A DNA stretch of 16,457 nt from HXMU1420-2 sp040830545 (GCA_040830545.1 JBFOMB010000158.1:1-16457), one strand, 5' to 3'; counted from the stretch's first letter, positions 5,722 to 14,177 are shown. Notes: generated from the sequence alone by a model not told the origin. Numbers and translations are program-made.

Positions 5722-8142
5722 ATGCGCAAGACAGCTCGGGTTGTGGTGATTGGTGGCGGGATCGCCGGGTGTTCGACGCTTTATCATCTGACGCAGGAAG
5801 GCTGGTCAGATGTCATGCTGCTGGAACGGGACGAATTGACTTCGGGCACCACGTGGCACTCAGCTGCGCAGGTCACGAACTTCGGCATGAACCAGACCAT
5901 GGTTGGTCTGAAATCCCACTCCATCGCGCTCTATCGTGACCTGGCGGCGGACCCGGAATACCCTGTTGGCTACAACTATGGTGACGGTGGTATTCGACTG
6001 GCCGAAACGCAGGCGCAGATGGATGGTTATCATCATTTTGCCAGCCTGGCCAAAGGGATGGGCGTCGAATATGAAGTGATTGACGCTGCTGAATGCGCCC
6101 GCCGTCACCCGCTGTTGAACACCGAAGGGTTGGTTGGCGGCCTTTGGGACCCGCATGACGGCCATATCGACCCAGCCCAACTGTGTCAGGCGCTGGCTCG
6201 TCGTGCCCGCGCTGCCGGGGCCGAGGTCAACCGGTACACCGAAGTCACTGGACTGCGCCAACTGCCCGACGACAGTTGGGTTGTGGAAACCAACAAGGGT
6301 GAGATCAACGCCGAGATCGTGGTCAACGCCTGCGGCTACCGCGTGAACGAGGTTGGCGCGATGATGGGGGTGACACACCCCGTGATGTCGATGGAGCATC
6401 AGTACTTCGTCACCGAAGCCATGCCGGGCGTGCGCGACGCAGGCCATCGTATCCCTCTGATCCGCTGCCCGATTTCAGATTTCTACAGCCGTCAGGAAAA
6501 AGACGGGCTGCTGGTCGGGTTTTACGAACAGGATTGCAAAACCTGGGGTATGGACGGGATCGACCCGCGGTTTGCCAACGATCTTTGCCCGGATGATCTG
6601 GAGCGTGTGTCTGACGTGCTGGAGGGCGCAATCCACCGCATGCCCGCGCTGGCAGAGGCCGGGATTCACACCATCGTCAACGGTCCAATCACCTATTCGC
6701 TGGATGGTGCGCCACTGGTCGGGCCGATCCCCGGCAAGCGAAATGCGTTCTGTATCATAGGTTTGCGTGCCGGTCTTGGTGAGGGCGGCGGCCATGGCTG
6801 GCTGCTGGCGCAGCAGATCGTACATGGCGAGGCGGTGTATGACACATGGTCGTTGGACCCGCGCCGTTTTACGGCTCATGGCACGGTGGAACTGACAGCG
6901 CTCAAGGCGATCGAAGAGTACCAGAACGAATTCCGTTTTGAATTTCCGCATGAACACCGCCCCGCCGGTCGTCCCGCCAAAACCACGCCGTTGACCCCGG
7001 TTCTGGCTGCCGAGAACGCCCATTTCGGTGTGGTCAACGGGTGGGAGCGGATGGAATATGAGGCACCCTCCTCCGACTTCGCGGAAACCCATGGATTCCG
7101 GTTCAACGAGGTGTTCGACATCGTCGCGCAGGACGTGGCGGCGGTGCAAAACGGCGTGGGTTTGGCCGAAGTAAACGGCTTCAACCGGTATGAAATCACT
7201 GGGGATGGCGCGCAAAGCTTCCTGGACCGCATGATCTGCGGCACGCTACCCCGCCGTACAGGCCGCGTCGGGCTGGCCTATCTGCTGAACCACCACGGTT
7301 GCGTGAAATCCGAGGCGACAATTGCCAATCTGCCCGATGGGCGCATCTGGTACGGCTCTGCAGCGGCAGCAGAGTGGCACGATATGGACTGGCTGCAGAT
7401 GCATCTGCGCAAGGATGAAGACGTGCAGATCCGGTCGTTGACCAATGACTGGACGATCCTTGTGCTGGCCGGACCGCAATCGCGCAGTGTATTGTCCGCC
7501 GTATCCCGTGACGATTGGTCTGCTGAGGGCTTCCCCTGGCTGTCCATCCGTCACACCACCATTGGTATTGCACCGGCGCTGGTCATGGGGGTCAGCTTCT
7601 CCGGTGAATTGGCGTATGAAATCCATGTGCCCAATGCGCATTTGCATGCAGCATTTGCCGCGCTACGTGAGGCCGGAAAGGCGCACGACCTGCGCCTCTT
7701 TGGCAGCCGCGCGGTGGAGTCGATGCGGTTGGAAAAAGGCTTCCTGCATTGGAAGTCGGAAATCATCACGGAATTCGATCCTTACGAGACGAACCTCAAG
7801 CGATTTGTCAAACCCGAAAAGGCGGAGTTTATTGGCAAGGACGCCCTTGCGAAACGGGCCGATGCCGGGCCAACCCGCTGCCTTGTCACGATGGTTTTGG
7901 ACGATCAGGAAGCCCCCGCACAAGGCGGCGCGTCGGTGATCCAGGAGGGCCGCGTGGTGGGTACGGTCACGGCTGGTGATTGGGGACACCGGGTGGGTCA
8001 AAATCTGGCGATGGCCTTTGTCGAACCGGCGTTTGCGGCTGAAGGCACAGAATTGACTGTTGAGGTAATCGGACGGGACGTGCCGGCGCGGGTGATCCCT
8101 GCGGGGCCGTATGACCCGACCGGCGCGCGCATGCGGGGCTGA
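5722..8142 (+). CDS. FAD-dependent dehydrogenase with GcvT domain, dimethylglycine/sarcosine dehydrogenase type
   Basis: An 806-residue cytosolic flavoprotein. The N-terminal half is a D-amino-acid-oxidase fold: VVVIGGGIAGCSTLYHL (residues 7-23) binds FAD, and TSGTTWHSAAQ places H46 where mitochondrial dimethylglycine dehydrogenase carries covalently bound FAD. A linker domain follows (NGPITYSLDGAPLVGPIPG, GLRAGLGEGGGHGW). From about residue 435 (VNGWERMEYE) the aminomethyltransferase GcvT fold begins, ending with its barrel domain (EGRVVGTVTAGDWGHRVGQ). Such enzymes remove N-methyl groups from dimethylglycine or sarcosine and pass the one-carbon unit to tetrahydrofolate, part of glycine betaine breakdown. 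The start ATG at 5722 is chosen over GTG-like or TTG-like codons upstream, because GGAGGGG (5712-5718) precedes it. No other betaine genes are visible, so the exact N-methyl substrate is inferred only to class. Confidence 0.9.
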   Translation: MRKTARVVVIGGGIAGCSTLYHLTQEGWSDVMLLERDELTSGTTWHSAAQVTNFGMNQTMVGLKSHSIALYRDLAADPEYPVGYNYGDGGIRLAETQAQMDGYHHFASLAKGMGVEYEVIDAAECARRHPLLNTEGLVGGLWDPHDGHIDPAQLCQALARRARAAGAEVNRYTEVTGLRQLPDDSWVVETNKGEINAEIVVNACGYRVNEVGAMMGVTHPVMSMEHQYFVTEAMPGVRDAGHRIPLIRCPISDFYSRQEKDGLLVGFYEQDCKTWGMDGIDPRFANDLCPDDLERVSDVLEGAIHRMPALAEAGIHTIVNGPITYSLDGAPLVGPIPGKRNAFCIIGLRAGLGEGGGHGWLLAQQIVHGEAVYDTWSLDPRRFTAHGTVELTALKAIEEYQNEFRFEFPHEHRPAGRPAKTTPLTPVLAAENAHFGVVNGWERMEYEAPSSDFAETHGFRFNEVFDIVAQDVAAVQNGVGLAEVNGFNRYEITGDGAQSFLDRMICGTLPRRTGRVGLAYLLNHHGCVKSEATIANLPDGRIWYGSAAAAEWHDMDWLQMHLRKDEDVQIRSLTNDWTILVLAGPQSRSVLSAVSRDDWSAEGFPWLSIRHTTIGIAPALVMGVSFSGELAYEIHVPNAHLHAAFAALREAGKAHDLRLFGSRAVESMRLEKGFLHWKSEIITEFDPYETNLKRFVKPEKAEFIGKDALAKRADAGPTRCLVTMVLDDQEAPAQGGASVIQEGRVVGTVTAGDWGHRVGQNLAMAFVEPAFAAEGTELTVEVIGRDVPARVIPAGPYDPTGARMRG

Positions 8143-8203
8143 GGCGATGCGGGGCGGGCCAGAGCCTTTGATTCCGCGCAGTTCATCTTAACAAGGCGCC
8201 TGC

Positions 8204-9082
8204 TTATCCGATCACGCGCCGCCCCGGCCTGATCAATACCTCGGTCAGCGCTCCCAACAGGATCAGCACCGTGCCACCCGCGTGTACCCAGCCAAACGGC
8301 TCGTCCAGCCAGATTGCGCCGGATCCTACGCCACACAGTAACTCACCCGTTAACAAGAACGACATGGTGGCGGGAGACAGGCGCTGTGCGCTCCATAGCG
8401 TCAGGAACAGCACCGGAATCACGTAGACCACACCAAGCGCCAGCCCGGACCACAGTACCGGCAGGCTGCCGAGATTGGGCATCGGTGTCCCGTCCACCAA
8501 CACAAACAGGATGCTGGCCACACAGGTGCAGAGCACCGCAATCGCTGTCAGCCCCGAGGATGACGCGTTCTTCGACGTGTAGATGAACGCAGCCCCCGCC
8601 GCCCAGATCATGCCCGAGGCAACAGCAATCGCGTCCCCGGCACGCAATCCGCCATGAAACGCCTCCGTCCCCAGCAGCAATACTGCGCCAGCCATCGCCG
8701 TCACCAGAGCCACGGTCGAGGTCCATGGCCACGGCATACCGAGAAAGAACCTCTCGATCAGTTTGGACCAGACCGGAGCCAGGTAGAACAACAGGATGGC
8801 GCGCACCACATCCGTGTAATTCAGCGCAGCGGAATAGGCTGTCAGCGCCACACCCGTCATCGCCGCCCCAACCAGAGCTGTAGGCGAAAGACGCGCCAGA
8901 TGCGGGCGAAACACCAGCAACGCGATACACGCCAGTGCCGCTCCTGACATCAGCAACAACCCGCCCTGCGCGCCGTCCAGCCCATAGCCCTGCAACCAGC
9001 GCATCGGAATCCACCACAGGCCCCATAAGGCAGCGGCAAGAAAGGCCAGAATCACCGGCAAGGTGTCGGATCGCGTGGTCAT
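8204..9082 (-). CDS. EamA/DMT-family membrane transporter
   Basis: A 292-residue integral inner-membrane protein of the drug/metabolite transporter superfamily, with about ten hydrophobic helices in two EamA repeats. The first repeat opens with LAFLAAALWGLWWIPMRWLQ. The end of each repeat shows the usual pattern (ALNYTDVVRAILLFYLAPVW in the first, SAQRLSPATMSFLLTGELL in the second). Members export or import amino acids, amines or metabolites. The ATG at 9082 is chosen because GGAGGAG (9084-9090) lies immediately upstream; the open frame continues further but only as antisense to the amidase gene. It diverges from the amidase across 117 bp, which could mean shared control and a related substrate. 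Direction of transport and substrate are unknown. Confidence 0.9.
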   Translation of the reverse strand: MTTRSDTLPVILAFLAAALWGLWWIPMRWLQGYGLDGAQGGLLLMSGAALACIALLVFRPHLARLSPTALVGAAMTGVALTAYSAALNYTDVVRAILLFYLAPVWSKLIERFFLGMPWPWTSTVALVTAMAGAVLLLGTEAFHGGLRAGDAIAVASGMIWAAGAAFIYTSKNASSSGLTAIAVLCTCVASILFVLVDGTPMPNLGSLPVLWSGLALGVVYVIPVLFLTLWSAQRLSPATMSFLLTGELLCGVGSGAIWLDEPFGWVHAGGTVLILLGALTEVLIRPGRRVIG

Positions 9083-9199
9083 GCTCCTCCCTGACGCGGG
9101 ACGAATTCGCACGCAAGTCTGATCGTGTTTGCACAGCCGCGACGCTTGCGCACCGGGTGGATTGCCCGCACTCTGCCCGCAAGCAAAAGGAGCATACCG
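9083..9199. promoter_or_regulatory. Divergent intergenic region between EamA transporter and amidase
   Basis: This 117-bp gap must hold both promoters. A spaced inverted repeat is visible, CGCAAG (9112-9117) and CTTGCG (9145-9150), and CGCAAG appears again shortly before the amidase ribosome site AAGGAG (9187-9192). I find no convincing -35/-10 pair. The repeat could be a regulator site, but no regulator gene is adjacent. Confidence 0.3.
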
Positions 9200-10600
9200 A
9201 TGTCGGAATTCTGGACCTGGACCGCAACTGAAATGGCTGAGGCTGTGCGCAGCGGTCAAGTGTCCGCGACAGAGTTGGCCCAGGCCCATTTGGATCGGAT
9301 TGATGCAGTGAACCCAGCGATTAATGCGGTTGTGCAGGAATTCCCCGACGAAGCCCTGCAAGAGGCCGCTGATGTCGATGCCGCGCGCGCGCGGGGGGAC
9401 GATCCTGGGCTTTTGGCAGGCGTTCCGGTGACGATAAAGGTGAATGTGGATCAGAAAGGACATGCCACGACAAACGGCCTGACCTTGCAAAAAGACCTGA
9501 TCGCGCCGCAGGACAGCCCACTGGTTGCCAATCTGCGCAAGTCTGGCGCGGTGATTGTTGGGAGGACCAACACACCCGCGTTTTCGGTGCGTTGGTTCAC
9601 GGACAATGATCTGCATGGTCAGACGCTGAACCCGCGCAACCCGGCGTTGACGCCCGGCGGCTCTTCTGGCGGGGCCGGAGCGGCGGTTGCGGCAGGGCTG
9701 TGCGCTGTTGGTCATGGCACGGACATTGCGGGGTCCATCCGGTATCCGGCCTATGCTTGTGGCTTGCATGGGTTGCGTCCCTCGGTTGGGCGGGTGCCTG
9801 CGCGCAATGCCAGCGCACCTGACCGGCTGATCGGCGCGCAGATGATGGCGGTTTCAGGCCCTCTGGCGCGTTCGATGGATGACATCGAGTTGGCCTTTCA
9901 CGCCATGTCCGGCCCCGACCCGGAGGACCCTTGGTCCGTTCCAGTGGCACATGACCTGGGAGCGTTTGAAAAACGTGTCGCCCTGGCCTATGCGCCGGAT
10001 GGGATGCCCGTGGACCCGGCCGTGACCGCCGCGCTCAATACTGCTGCTGAAGCCCTGCGCGCGGCGGGCTGGCAGGTGGAAGAGCACGAACCGCCCTCGT
10101 TCCGCAAAGCGGCGGAATTAAACGCGCGGTTGTGGATGGCCGAAAACCATGTGGCCGCGCGTGAGGCGATGGAGAAAGAAAACAACCGCGCCGCGCTGTT
10201 TGTGTCCGAACAGATGACCAAGGGGATGGATGATCCGGACCTCGGGAACCTCATGTCCGCCTTGCAGGACCGGGTCACCGCAATGCGCGAATGGCAGCAG
10301 TTCTTTGCATCAACGCCCGTACTGCTGTGCCCGTCCTCTGGCGCGCTGCCCTTCCCACAGATGGAGGACCTCCGCAGCGAAGAAGCCTTTGCCGCAGTTT
10401 ACGAGGCGCAACTGCCCCAGCGCGCCGCCCCCTCCGTTGCGTTGCCGGGGCTGAATGTGGCGACCGGGATGGCAGGGGAAGCGCCCGTCGGTGTGCAATT
10501 GTTGGCCGCACCTTACCGCGAAGACATCCTTATCGCCGCCGGTCGCGTGATCGAGGACGCGTGTGGTCGTCCCCAGCCCTGTACACCCACCCTGCCCTGA
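9200..10600 (+). CDS. Amidase-signature family hydrolase
   Basis: A 466-residue soluble hydrolase that splits a carboxamide to acid and amine or ammonia. The Ser-cisSer-Lys triad is visible: K80 in GVPVTIKVN, S155 in GGSSGGAGAAVAAG and S179 in GTDIAGSIRYPA. The 24-residue gap between the two serines equals that in well-studied family members. The end carries ALPGLNVATGMAGEAPVGVQLLA, the usual closing segment. The start ATG at 9200 follows AAGGAG (9187-9192) by seven bases; the frame is open further upstream but has no ribosome site. The protein is not GatA by context: no gatB or gatC is nearby. The class V PLP enzyme starts 69 bp later on the same strand, suggesting an amide substrate whose product is handled by that enzyme. 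Substrate unknown. Confidence 0.92.
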   Translation: MSEFWTWTATEMAEAVRSGQVSATELAQAHLDRIDAVNPAINAVVQEFPDEALQEAADVDAARARGDDPGLLAGVPVTIKVNVDQKGHATTNGLTLQKDLIAPQDSPLVANLRKSGAVIVGRTNTPAFSVRWFTDNDLHGQTLNPRNPALTPGGSSGGAGAAVAAGLCAVGHGTDIAGSIRYPAYACGLHGLRPSVGRVPARNASAPDRLIGAQMMAVSGPLARSMDDIELAFHAMSGPDPEDPWSVPVAHDLGAFEKRVALAYAPDGMPVDPAVTAALNTAAEALRAAGWQVEEHEPPSFRKAAELNARLWMAENHVAAREAMEKENNRAALFVSEQMTKGMDDPDLGNLMSALQDRVTAMREWQQFFASTPVLLCPSSGALPFPQMEDLRSEEAFAAVYEAQLPQRAAPSVALPGLNVATGMAGEAPVGVQLLAAPYREDILIAAGRVIEDACGRPQPCTPTLP

Positions 10601-10669
10601 TCCATCGCTTGACGTAGGCCGCGCCCCCGGCCATATCCGCCCACTGAACCCTAATATCTGGACTTGCCG

Positions 10670-11935
10670 ATGACCGCTGACGCGACCCACACCATCACGC
10701 CTGACCTGCTGACCGACATCCGCGCGCGTTTTGCGCATGTGGATGAATGCCCTTTCCAGGGACCGCGTGTGTTTTTCGAAAACGCAGGTGGCGCGCTGAC
10801 TCTCAAGTCGGCCGTTGAAACATCGACCAAGTTCGCCGCTATCCCGGACAATCAGGGGCGTGACAACCCGGCGGCGCACGCGCTGGTCGCTGTCATCGAA
10901 AAGGCCAAGGCGGATATGGCGGTGTTCATGAACGCCTCTTCCGGTCAATTCTTTTGCGGCGAAAGTGGGACTGAGCTGCTGTTTCGCATGATCCGCACGG
11001 CCTGTGTAAACGCCCCCAAGGGGAGCAAAGTGATCGGGTCGTCCATTGAACACCCGGCCTCCCGGTCCGCCGCGCGCCGCTGGGCGGACATTGCAGGATT
11101 GGACTATGTCAACGTCCAGCATGACGACGCAACCGGCACTGTGGATGTTGCGGCATACGAGGCGTTGCTGACCCCTGATGTGTCGGTCGCGACGATCCTG
11201 CATACCTCCCCCGTCACTGGTATGGGTGTTGATGTTCATGGCATTGCGGCCGCGATCCGCCGGGTTGCACCCGAGGCGATCATCATCGTTGACGGGATTC
11301 AGCACGCCGCCCATGGCCGGATCGACATCGACAGCTATGGCATCGATGGGTACGCAATTTCACCTTACAAGGTCTTTTCCCGCCACGGCTATGGAATGGC
11401 GTGGATTTCTGACCGTTTGACCCGTCTGCCCCATGACCAGTTGATCGGCGCGCCGGAAACAGGGTGGGAATTCGGCACACGCGACACCGGGGCCTATGCG
11501 ACCATGTCCGATGTGGTGGACTATTTCGACTGGCTGGGCGGCGAAGTGTCAGAAGAAACCGACCGCCGCGCGCGAATTGTGGCTGCCGGGCAGGCGATCC
11601 ATGCTCATGAAAAGACGCTGACCGATGCGATGATCCATGGCACCGGCAACCTTAAGGGGTTGAAAGACATGGATCACATCCAGATCATCGGCGGCGCGGA
11701 CAATCCCGCGCGCGAAGGTCTGGTGTCCATCGTTGTGGCTGGCCGCCCCTCGCCCGAGGTTGTGACCGAACTCAACAATCGTAGTATCCGCACCCACACG
11801 CGCAAAGCTGATCACTATTCCGGCAACGTGCTGGACCCGCTGGGCCTAAGCGATGCGATCCGCATTTCGCTGTGCCACTACAACTCGGAACACGAGGTGG
11901 CCCAATTGCTCGCAGCGTTGGCCGAGATCGGGTAG
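10670..11935 (+). CDS. Class V aminotransferase-fold PLP enzyme, not a cysteine desulfurase
   Basis: A 421-residue cytosolic PLP enzyme related to the SufS/isopenicillin epimerase group. K234 in AISPYKVFSRHGYG is the expected Schiff-base lysine, D208 in IIIVDGIQHAAHG contacts the pyridine nitrogen, H128 in SIEHPAS stacks on the ring, and GESGTELLFRM (97-107) is the phosphate-side loop. The C-terminal RISLCHYNSEHEV supplies the substrate-carboxylate arginine. The active-site cysteine loop of SufS (GHHCA type) is replaced by RTHTRKADHYS, so sulfur transfer is unlikely; a lyase, epimerase or transaminase role remains. The ATG at 10670 is favoured over TTG at 10664; neither has a strong ribosome site. 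The rlmE gene begins 9 bp after the stop. Reaction and substrate unknown. Confidence 0.88.
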   Translation: MTADATHTITPDLLTDIRARFAHVDECPFQGPRVFFENAGGALTLKSAVETSTKFAAIPDNQGRDNPAAHALVAVIEKAKADMAVFMNASSGQFFCGESGTELLFRMIRTACVNAPKGSKVIGSSIEHPASRSAARRWADIAGLDYVNVQHDDATGTVDVAAYEALLTPDVSVATILHTSPVTGMGVDVHGIAAAIRRVAPEAIIIVDGIQHAAHGRIDIDSYGIDGYAISPYKVFSRHGYGMAWISDRLTRLPHDQLIGAPETGWEFGTRDTGAYATMSDVVDYFDWLGGEVSEETDRRARIVAAGQAIHAHEKTLTDAMIHGTGNLKGLKDMDHIQIIGGADNPAREGLVSIVVAGRPSPEVVTELNNRSIRTHTRKADHYSGNVLDPLGLSDAIRISLCHYNSEHEVAQLLAALAEIG

Positions 11936-11944
11936 GATCACAAT

Positions 11945-12646
11945 ATGGCCAAGAAAACCTCAGGCCGCGGACGTCGGGATCTAACCGTGAAGGTCAAGAC
12001 CGCGCGCGGGCGCAAGCTCAGCTCGACCCGCTGGCTGCAACGGCAGTTGAACGATCCATATGTGCGTCAGGCGCAGGCCGACGGCTATCGCGGGCGCGCG
12101 GCGTACAAGATCAAGGAACTGGACGACAAGTTTCGGTTCCTTGTTCCCGGCGCGCGGGTGGTGGATCTGGGCTGTGCGCCCGGCGGCTGGTTGCAGGTGG
12201 CGGTGCCCCGCATCAATGCGCTGGGTGAGAAATCAGGCAAGGCCATCGGCCGTATCATCGGCATTGACCTGCAAGAGGTGGACCCAGTAGCGGGTGCTGA
12301 AATCCACCAGTTGGATTTCATGGAAGACGACGCAGACGCCAAGGTCCGCGAATGGCTGGACGGTCAGGCGGATGTGGTGATGTCGGACATGGCGGCCTCG
12401 TCCTCGGGTCACAAACAGACCGACCATTTGCGGATCATGGCGTTGTGCGAGGCCGCGGCCTATTTTGCGTTCGATGTGCTGGACGAAGGGGGGACATTCG
12501 TGGCGAAGGTTCTGGCAGGTGGAGCCGAGGGCGAGTTGCAGAAACTGCTGAAGCAGAAATTCGCCAAGGTCGCCAATGTGAAACCCCCCGCCTCACGCGC
12601 TGACAGCTCGGAAAAATTCGTGGTGGCCACGGGGTTCCGGGGATAA
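11945..12646 (+). CDS. rlmE: 23S rRNA (uridine-2552-2'-O)-methyltransferase RlmE (FtsJ/RrmJ)
   Basis: A 233-residue cytosolic enzyme that 2'-O-methylates U2552 in the A-loop of 23S rRNA on the large subunit, using SAM. The SAM motif is VVDLGCAPGGWLQV (72-85). The catalytic Lys-Asp-Lys-Glu set is K55 (RAAYKIKEL), D148 (VVMSDMA), K188 (FVAKVL) and E223 (SSEKFVV); the last two spacings, 40 and 35 residues, equal those in E. coli. A basic N-terminal tail (residues 1-25) is present, as I recall for alphaproteobacterial forms. AGGA (11934-11937) overlaps the stop codon of the PLP-enzyme gene and serves as ribosome site, so translation is probably coupled. I recall rlmE beside a Ppx/GppA phosphatase gene in many alphaproteobacteria; here the neighbours differ. 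Confidence 0.96.
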   Translation: MAKKTSGRGRRDLTVKVKTARGRKLSSTRWLQRQLNDPYVRQAQADGYRGRAAYKIKELDDKFRFLVPGARVVDLGCAPGGWLQVAVPRINALGEKSGKAIGRIIGIDLQEVDPVAGAEIHQLDFMEDDADAKVREWLDGQADVVMSDMAASSSGHKQTDHLRIMALCEAAAYFAFDVLDEGGTFVAKVLAGGAEGELQKLLKQKFAKVANVKPPASRADSSEKFVVATGFRG

Positions 12647-12844
12647 CGCCCGACGCAAAACCGGCGACGGCCTGTGCCAGGACTTGAGCGCCAGCGCTTT
12701 CTGGAAGGCCGCAGCCTGTCCGCTGACCATGTGCTTGCGCTCCAGTTCCAGATGAAGCGCCGCGTGATCTGCTACCTGTTCGTGCCTCAGGTATTCGAAT
12801 AAGCGGTTCCACTGCTCGGAACGTGAACTCTCAGTCCGTGCCAT
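12593..12844 (-). CDS. Doubtful small hypothetical protein, antisense over the end of rlmE
   Basis: An open frame of 83 residues starting at ATG 12844 (a GTG at 12850 would add two). The middle part, EQWNRLFEYLRHEQVADH and LELERKHMVSGQAAAFQKAL, looks helical and protein-like, with no signal peptide. The last 54 bases run antisense to the end of rlmE. The ribosome site is weak (GGGTG before the ATG). An overlapping minus frame (12435-12812) shows that shadows are long here, so length is weak evidence. I recognise no family. Confidence 0.4.
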   Translation of the reverse strand: MARTESSRSEQWNRLFEYLRHEQVADHAALHLELERKHMVSGQAAAFQKALALKSWHRPSPVLRRALSPEPRGHHEFFRAVSA

Positions 12845-12966
12845 TTTCACCCGTCATCGATAGTTTCTACGCTCGACCGAAACCTGTCGGCCGGGTGCAG
12901 AGATTGTCACACGAGTGTGCCGATGGAATGTCGGCCCTGTGGCATGTTTGAGATATGAATCCCATC
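12845..12966. other. Gap without a recognisable gene
   Basis: If the small ORF is not real, the gene-free stretch runs from 12647 to 13046, about 400 bp. It holds CACAC-GA-GTGTG (12-nt inverted repeat, about 12909-12920), too short and without a T-run to be a good terminator for rlmE, and then the strong minus-strand terminator described separately. No other structure was noticed. Confidence 0.4.
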
Positions 12967-13004
12967 AAAAAAGTCCGGGCGCAGCTTCTACACCGCGCCC
13001 GGAC
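12967..13004 (-). terminator. Factor-independent terminator of the MBL-fold hydrolase gene
   Basis: On the minus strand a perfect 10-bp GC-rich stem (GTCCGGGCGC and its complement; plus-strand halves 12973-12982 and 12995-13004) with a 12-base loop is followed by six T (12972-12967). It lies 42 bp after the stop of the hydrolase gene at 13047. Confidence 0.9.
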
Positions 13005-13046
13005 CGGACATTGTCAAACGGACCAAACCTGGTCTGTTGACCGGCT

Positions 13047-14105
13047 TTATTGGTCTGCGGTCAGGCGCAGCTTGGCCAGATCGGTACCGACAACGACGTT
13101 GCCATCAAACCCGCCATCTCTGGCGGAACCAACATAGTCCGCTTCGGTCAACGCCGCCGGCAATGGGTAAGGCCCCTGTCGCGGCGCGCCTAATGGTGGG
13201 ATCAGGTGCGTGTACATCAGGTGGCTCGCCCCTGCCCGCGCGGCCATCGAACCTAGGTCGGTCGCAGTGGACTGGCGGAAGTAAATCGGTGGCGGAAATC
13301 CCGTTGTGCCGTCTGGCCCCATCACCGGATGGATGACGGAATGAACAATGATATCCGCGCCATTCGACAAGCGTTCAACCTGCGCCGAAGTTGACGTGTC
13401 TCTCGGAGGCGCGGGCATATCGTTCCCTGCATCGCCACCGATGACAACGCTCCCCGCTGGAGTGTCCACACGATAGGATGCATGTCCGGCAACGTGGCGG
13501 CTGGAAATCGCGGACACCTGGACGTCGCCCTTTGTCCAAACAATCTCGGGCTCCTGGAAGGGACCAAACGTCGTCAGATTCAGCAATTCTGCTGGACCAC
13601 CCGGCAGACGTTTCGGGTTTTCGGCCAATCTCTGTGCCATTTCGCCAGACTGGATCAACGCATCCCCGATATGTGCCGCAAAATTGCTGCAGCTCATGGT
13701 ATGCCCCGAAAACGAAATGACATCGTTGTGACACACCATGTCGACCTTTGGACCGCCGGAATTGAAATGCCACCGAAGCTGCATGAGGTCGGGTAGACCT
13801 TCGGAGTGATCCGAATGGATGTGGGTAAAGAAAACGGCCGTCAGGCGACCAACCGGAACGCCGATCTTGGACAGTTGCTGTGTAGTTCCCCGACCGGTGT
13901 CGAACTGCAAAAGCACGTCCCGGCAATTGTTTTCTTCGGTTCCGTAGGTGACCAGGGTGCCCGACCCCGCCTGGCCCCGAAACACCGGCGGACCGCCCTG
14001 CGTTCCGGTCAAGGTGACTTCGATGCAGGGTTTGGCCATGACCGGCGCGGCAAACCCCAGCGTAACCGCCAAGGCCGCGACCGTAAGTGGTTTAAGTTGT
14101 TTCAT
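13047..14105 (-). CDS. Exported metallo-beta-lactamase-fold hydrolase, arylsulfatase/RNase Z-like
   Basis: A 352-residue protein with a Sec signal peptide (MKQLKPLTVAALAVTLGFAA, probable cut after VMA24), so it acts in the periplasm or outside. The zinc-binding motif is HIHSDH (95-100). Further likely ligands are H208 (SSRHVAGHASY), D225 (IGGDAGND), and H256, H259 or H300 towards the end. The layout, with an early VTLTGTQGGPP and RWHFNSGGP after the HxHxDH motif, fits the group containing secreted arylsulfatases and phosphodiesterase-like enzymes. Its substrate cannot be fixed. Four cysteines (C61, C125, C139 and C27) could form disulfides after export. The ATG at 14105 is chosen because GGGAG (14112-14116) lies six bases upstream and the signal peptide begins there. 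It is a single-gene unit, bounded by its own promoter and terminator. Confidence 0.9.
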   Translation of the reverse strand: MKQLKPLTVAALAVTLGFAAPVMAKPCIEVTLTGTQGGPPVFRGQAGSGTLVTYGTEENNCRDVLLQFDTGRGTTQQLSKIGVPVGRLTAVFFTHIHSDHSEGLPDLMQLRWHFNSGGPKVDMVCHNDVISFSGHTMSCSNFAAHIGDALIQSGEMAQRLAENPKRLPGGPAELLNLTTFGPFQEPEIVWTKGDVQVSAISSRHVAGHASYRVDTPAGSVVIGGDAGNDMPAPPRDTSTSAQVERLSNGADIIVHSVIHPVMGPDGTTGFPPPIYFRQSTATDLGSMAARAGASHLMYTHLIPPLGAPRQGPYPLPAALTEADYVGSARDGGFDGNVVVGTDLAKLRLTADQ

Positions 14106-14149
14106 GTATAACTCCCAGCAAGTCTCTCGATTTTGTCGGATCAATTCAA

Positions 14150-14177
14150 AAATTATCGATTTTTTTTAATTTGTCAA
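14150..14177 (-). promoter_or_regulatory. Candidate sigma-70-type promoter of the MBL-fold hydrolase gene
   Basis: On the minus strand a perfect TTGACA -35 (14177-14172) is followed after 16 bases by TAATTT (14155-14150). GATAAT (14157-14152) is a better -10 match but leaves only 14 bases between the boxes. The spacer is an A-rich run, unusual for this GC-rich DNA. Transcription would start about 40 bases before the ATG at 14105. Confidence 0.55.

Noticed and set aside
6475..7215. A 246-residue minus-strand frame inside the FAD dehydrogenase gene
   Set aside because: Low-complexity shadow of a GC-rich coding gene, no domain and no ribosome site; the plus strand carries a clear conserved enzyme.
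5722..8142. DMSP demethylase DmdA, which is also a GcvT relative
   Set aside because: This protein has a full N-terminal FAD domain with the TWH motif, which DmdA lacks.
8204..9769. A 521-residue open frame on the minus strand covering the transporter and running through the amidase gene
   Set aside because: Only the first-mentioned part from ATG 9082 has a ribosome site and membrane character; the remainder is antisense to the amidase with no recognisable domain.
9200..10600. GatA subunit of the tRNA amidotransferase
   Set aside because: No gatB or gatC nearby and the sequence around the triad is of the general amidase type.
10310..11314. A 334-residue minus-strand frame over the amidase and PLP genes
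   Set aside because: It crosses two well-supported plus-strand genes and has no recognisable motifs.
10670..11935. SufS-type cysteine desulfurase
   Set aside because: The active-site cysteine loop is replaced and no suf or isc genes are adjacent.
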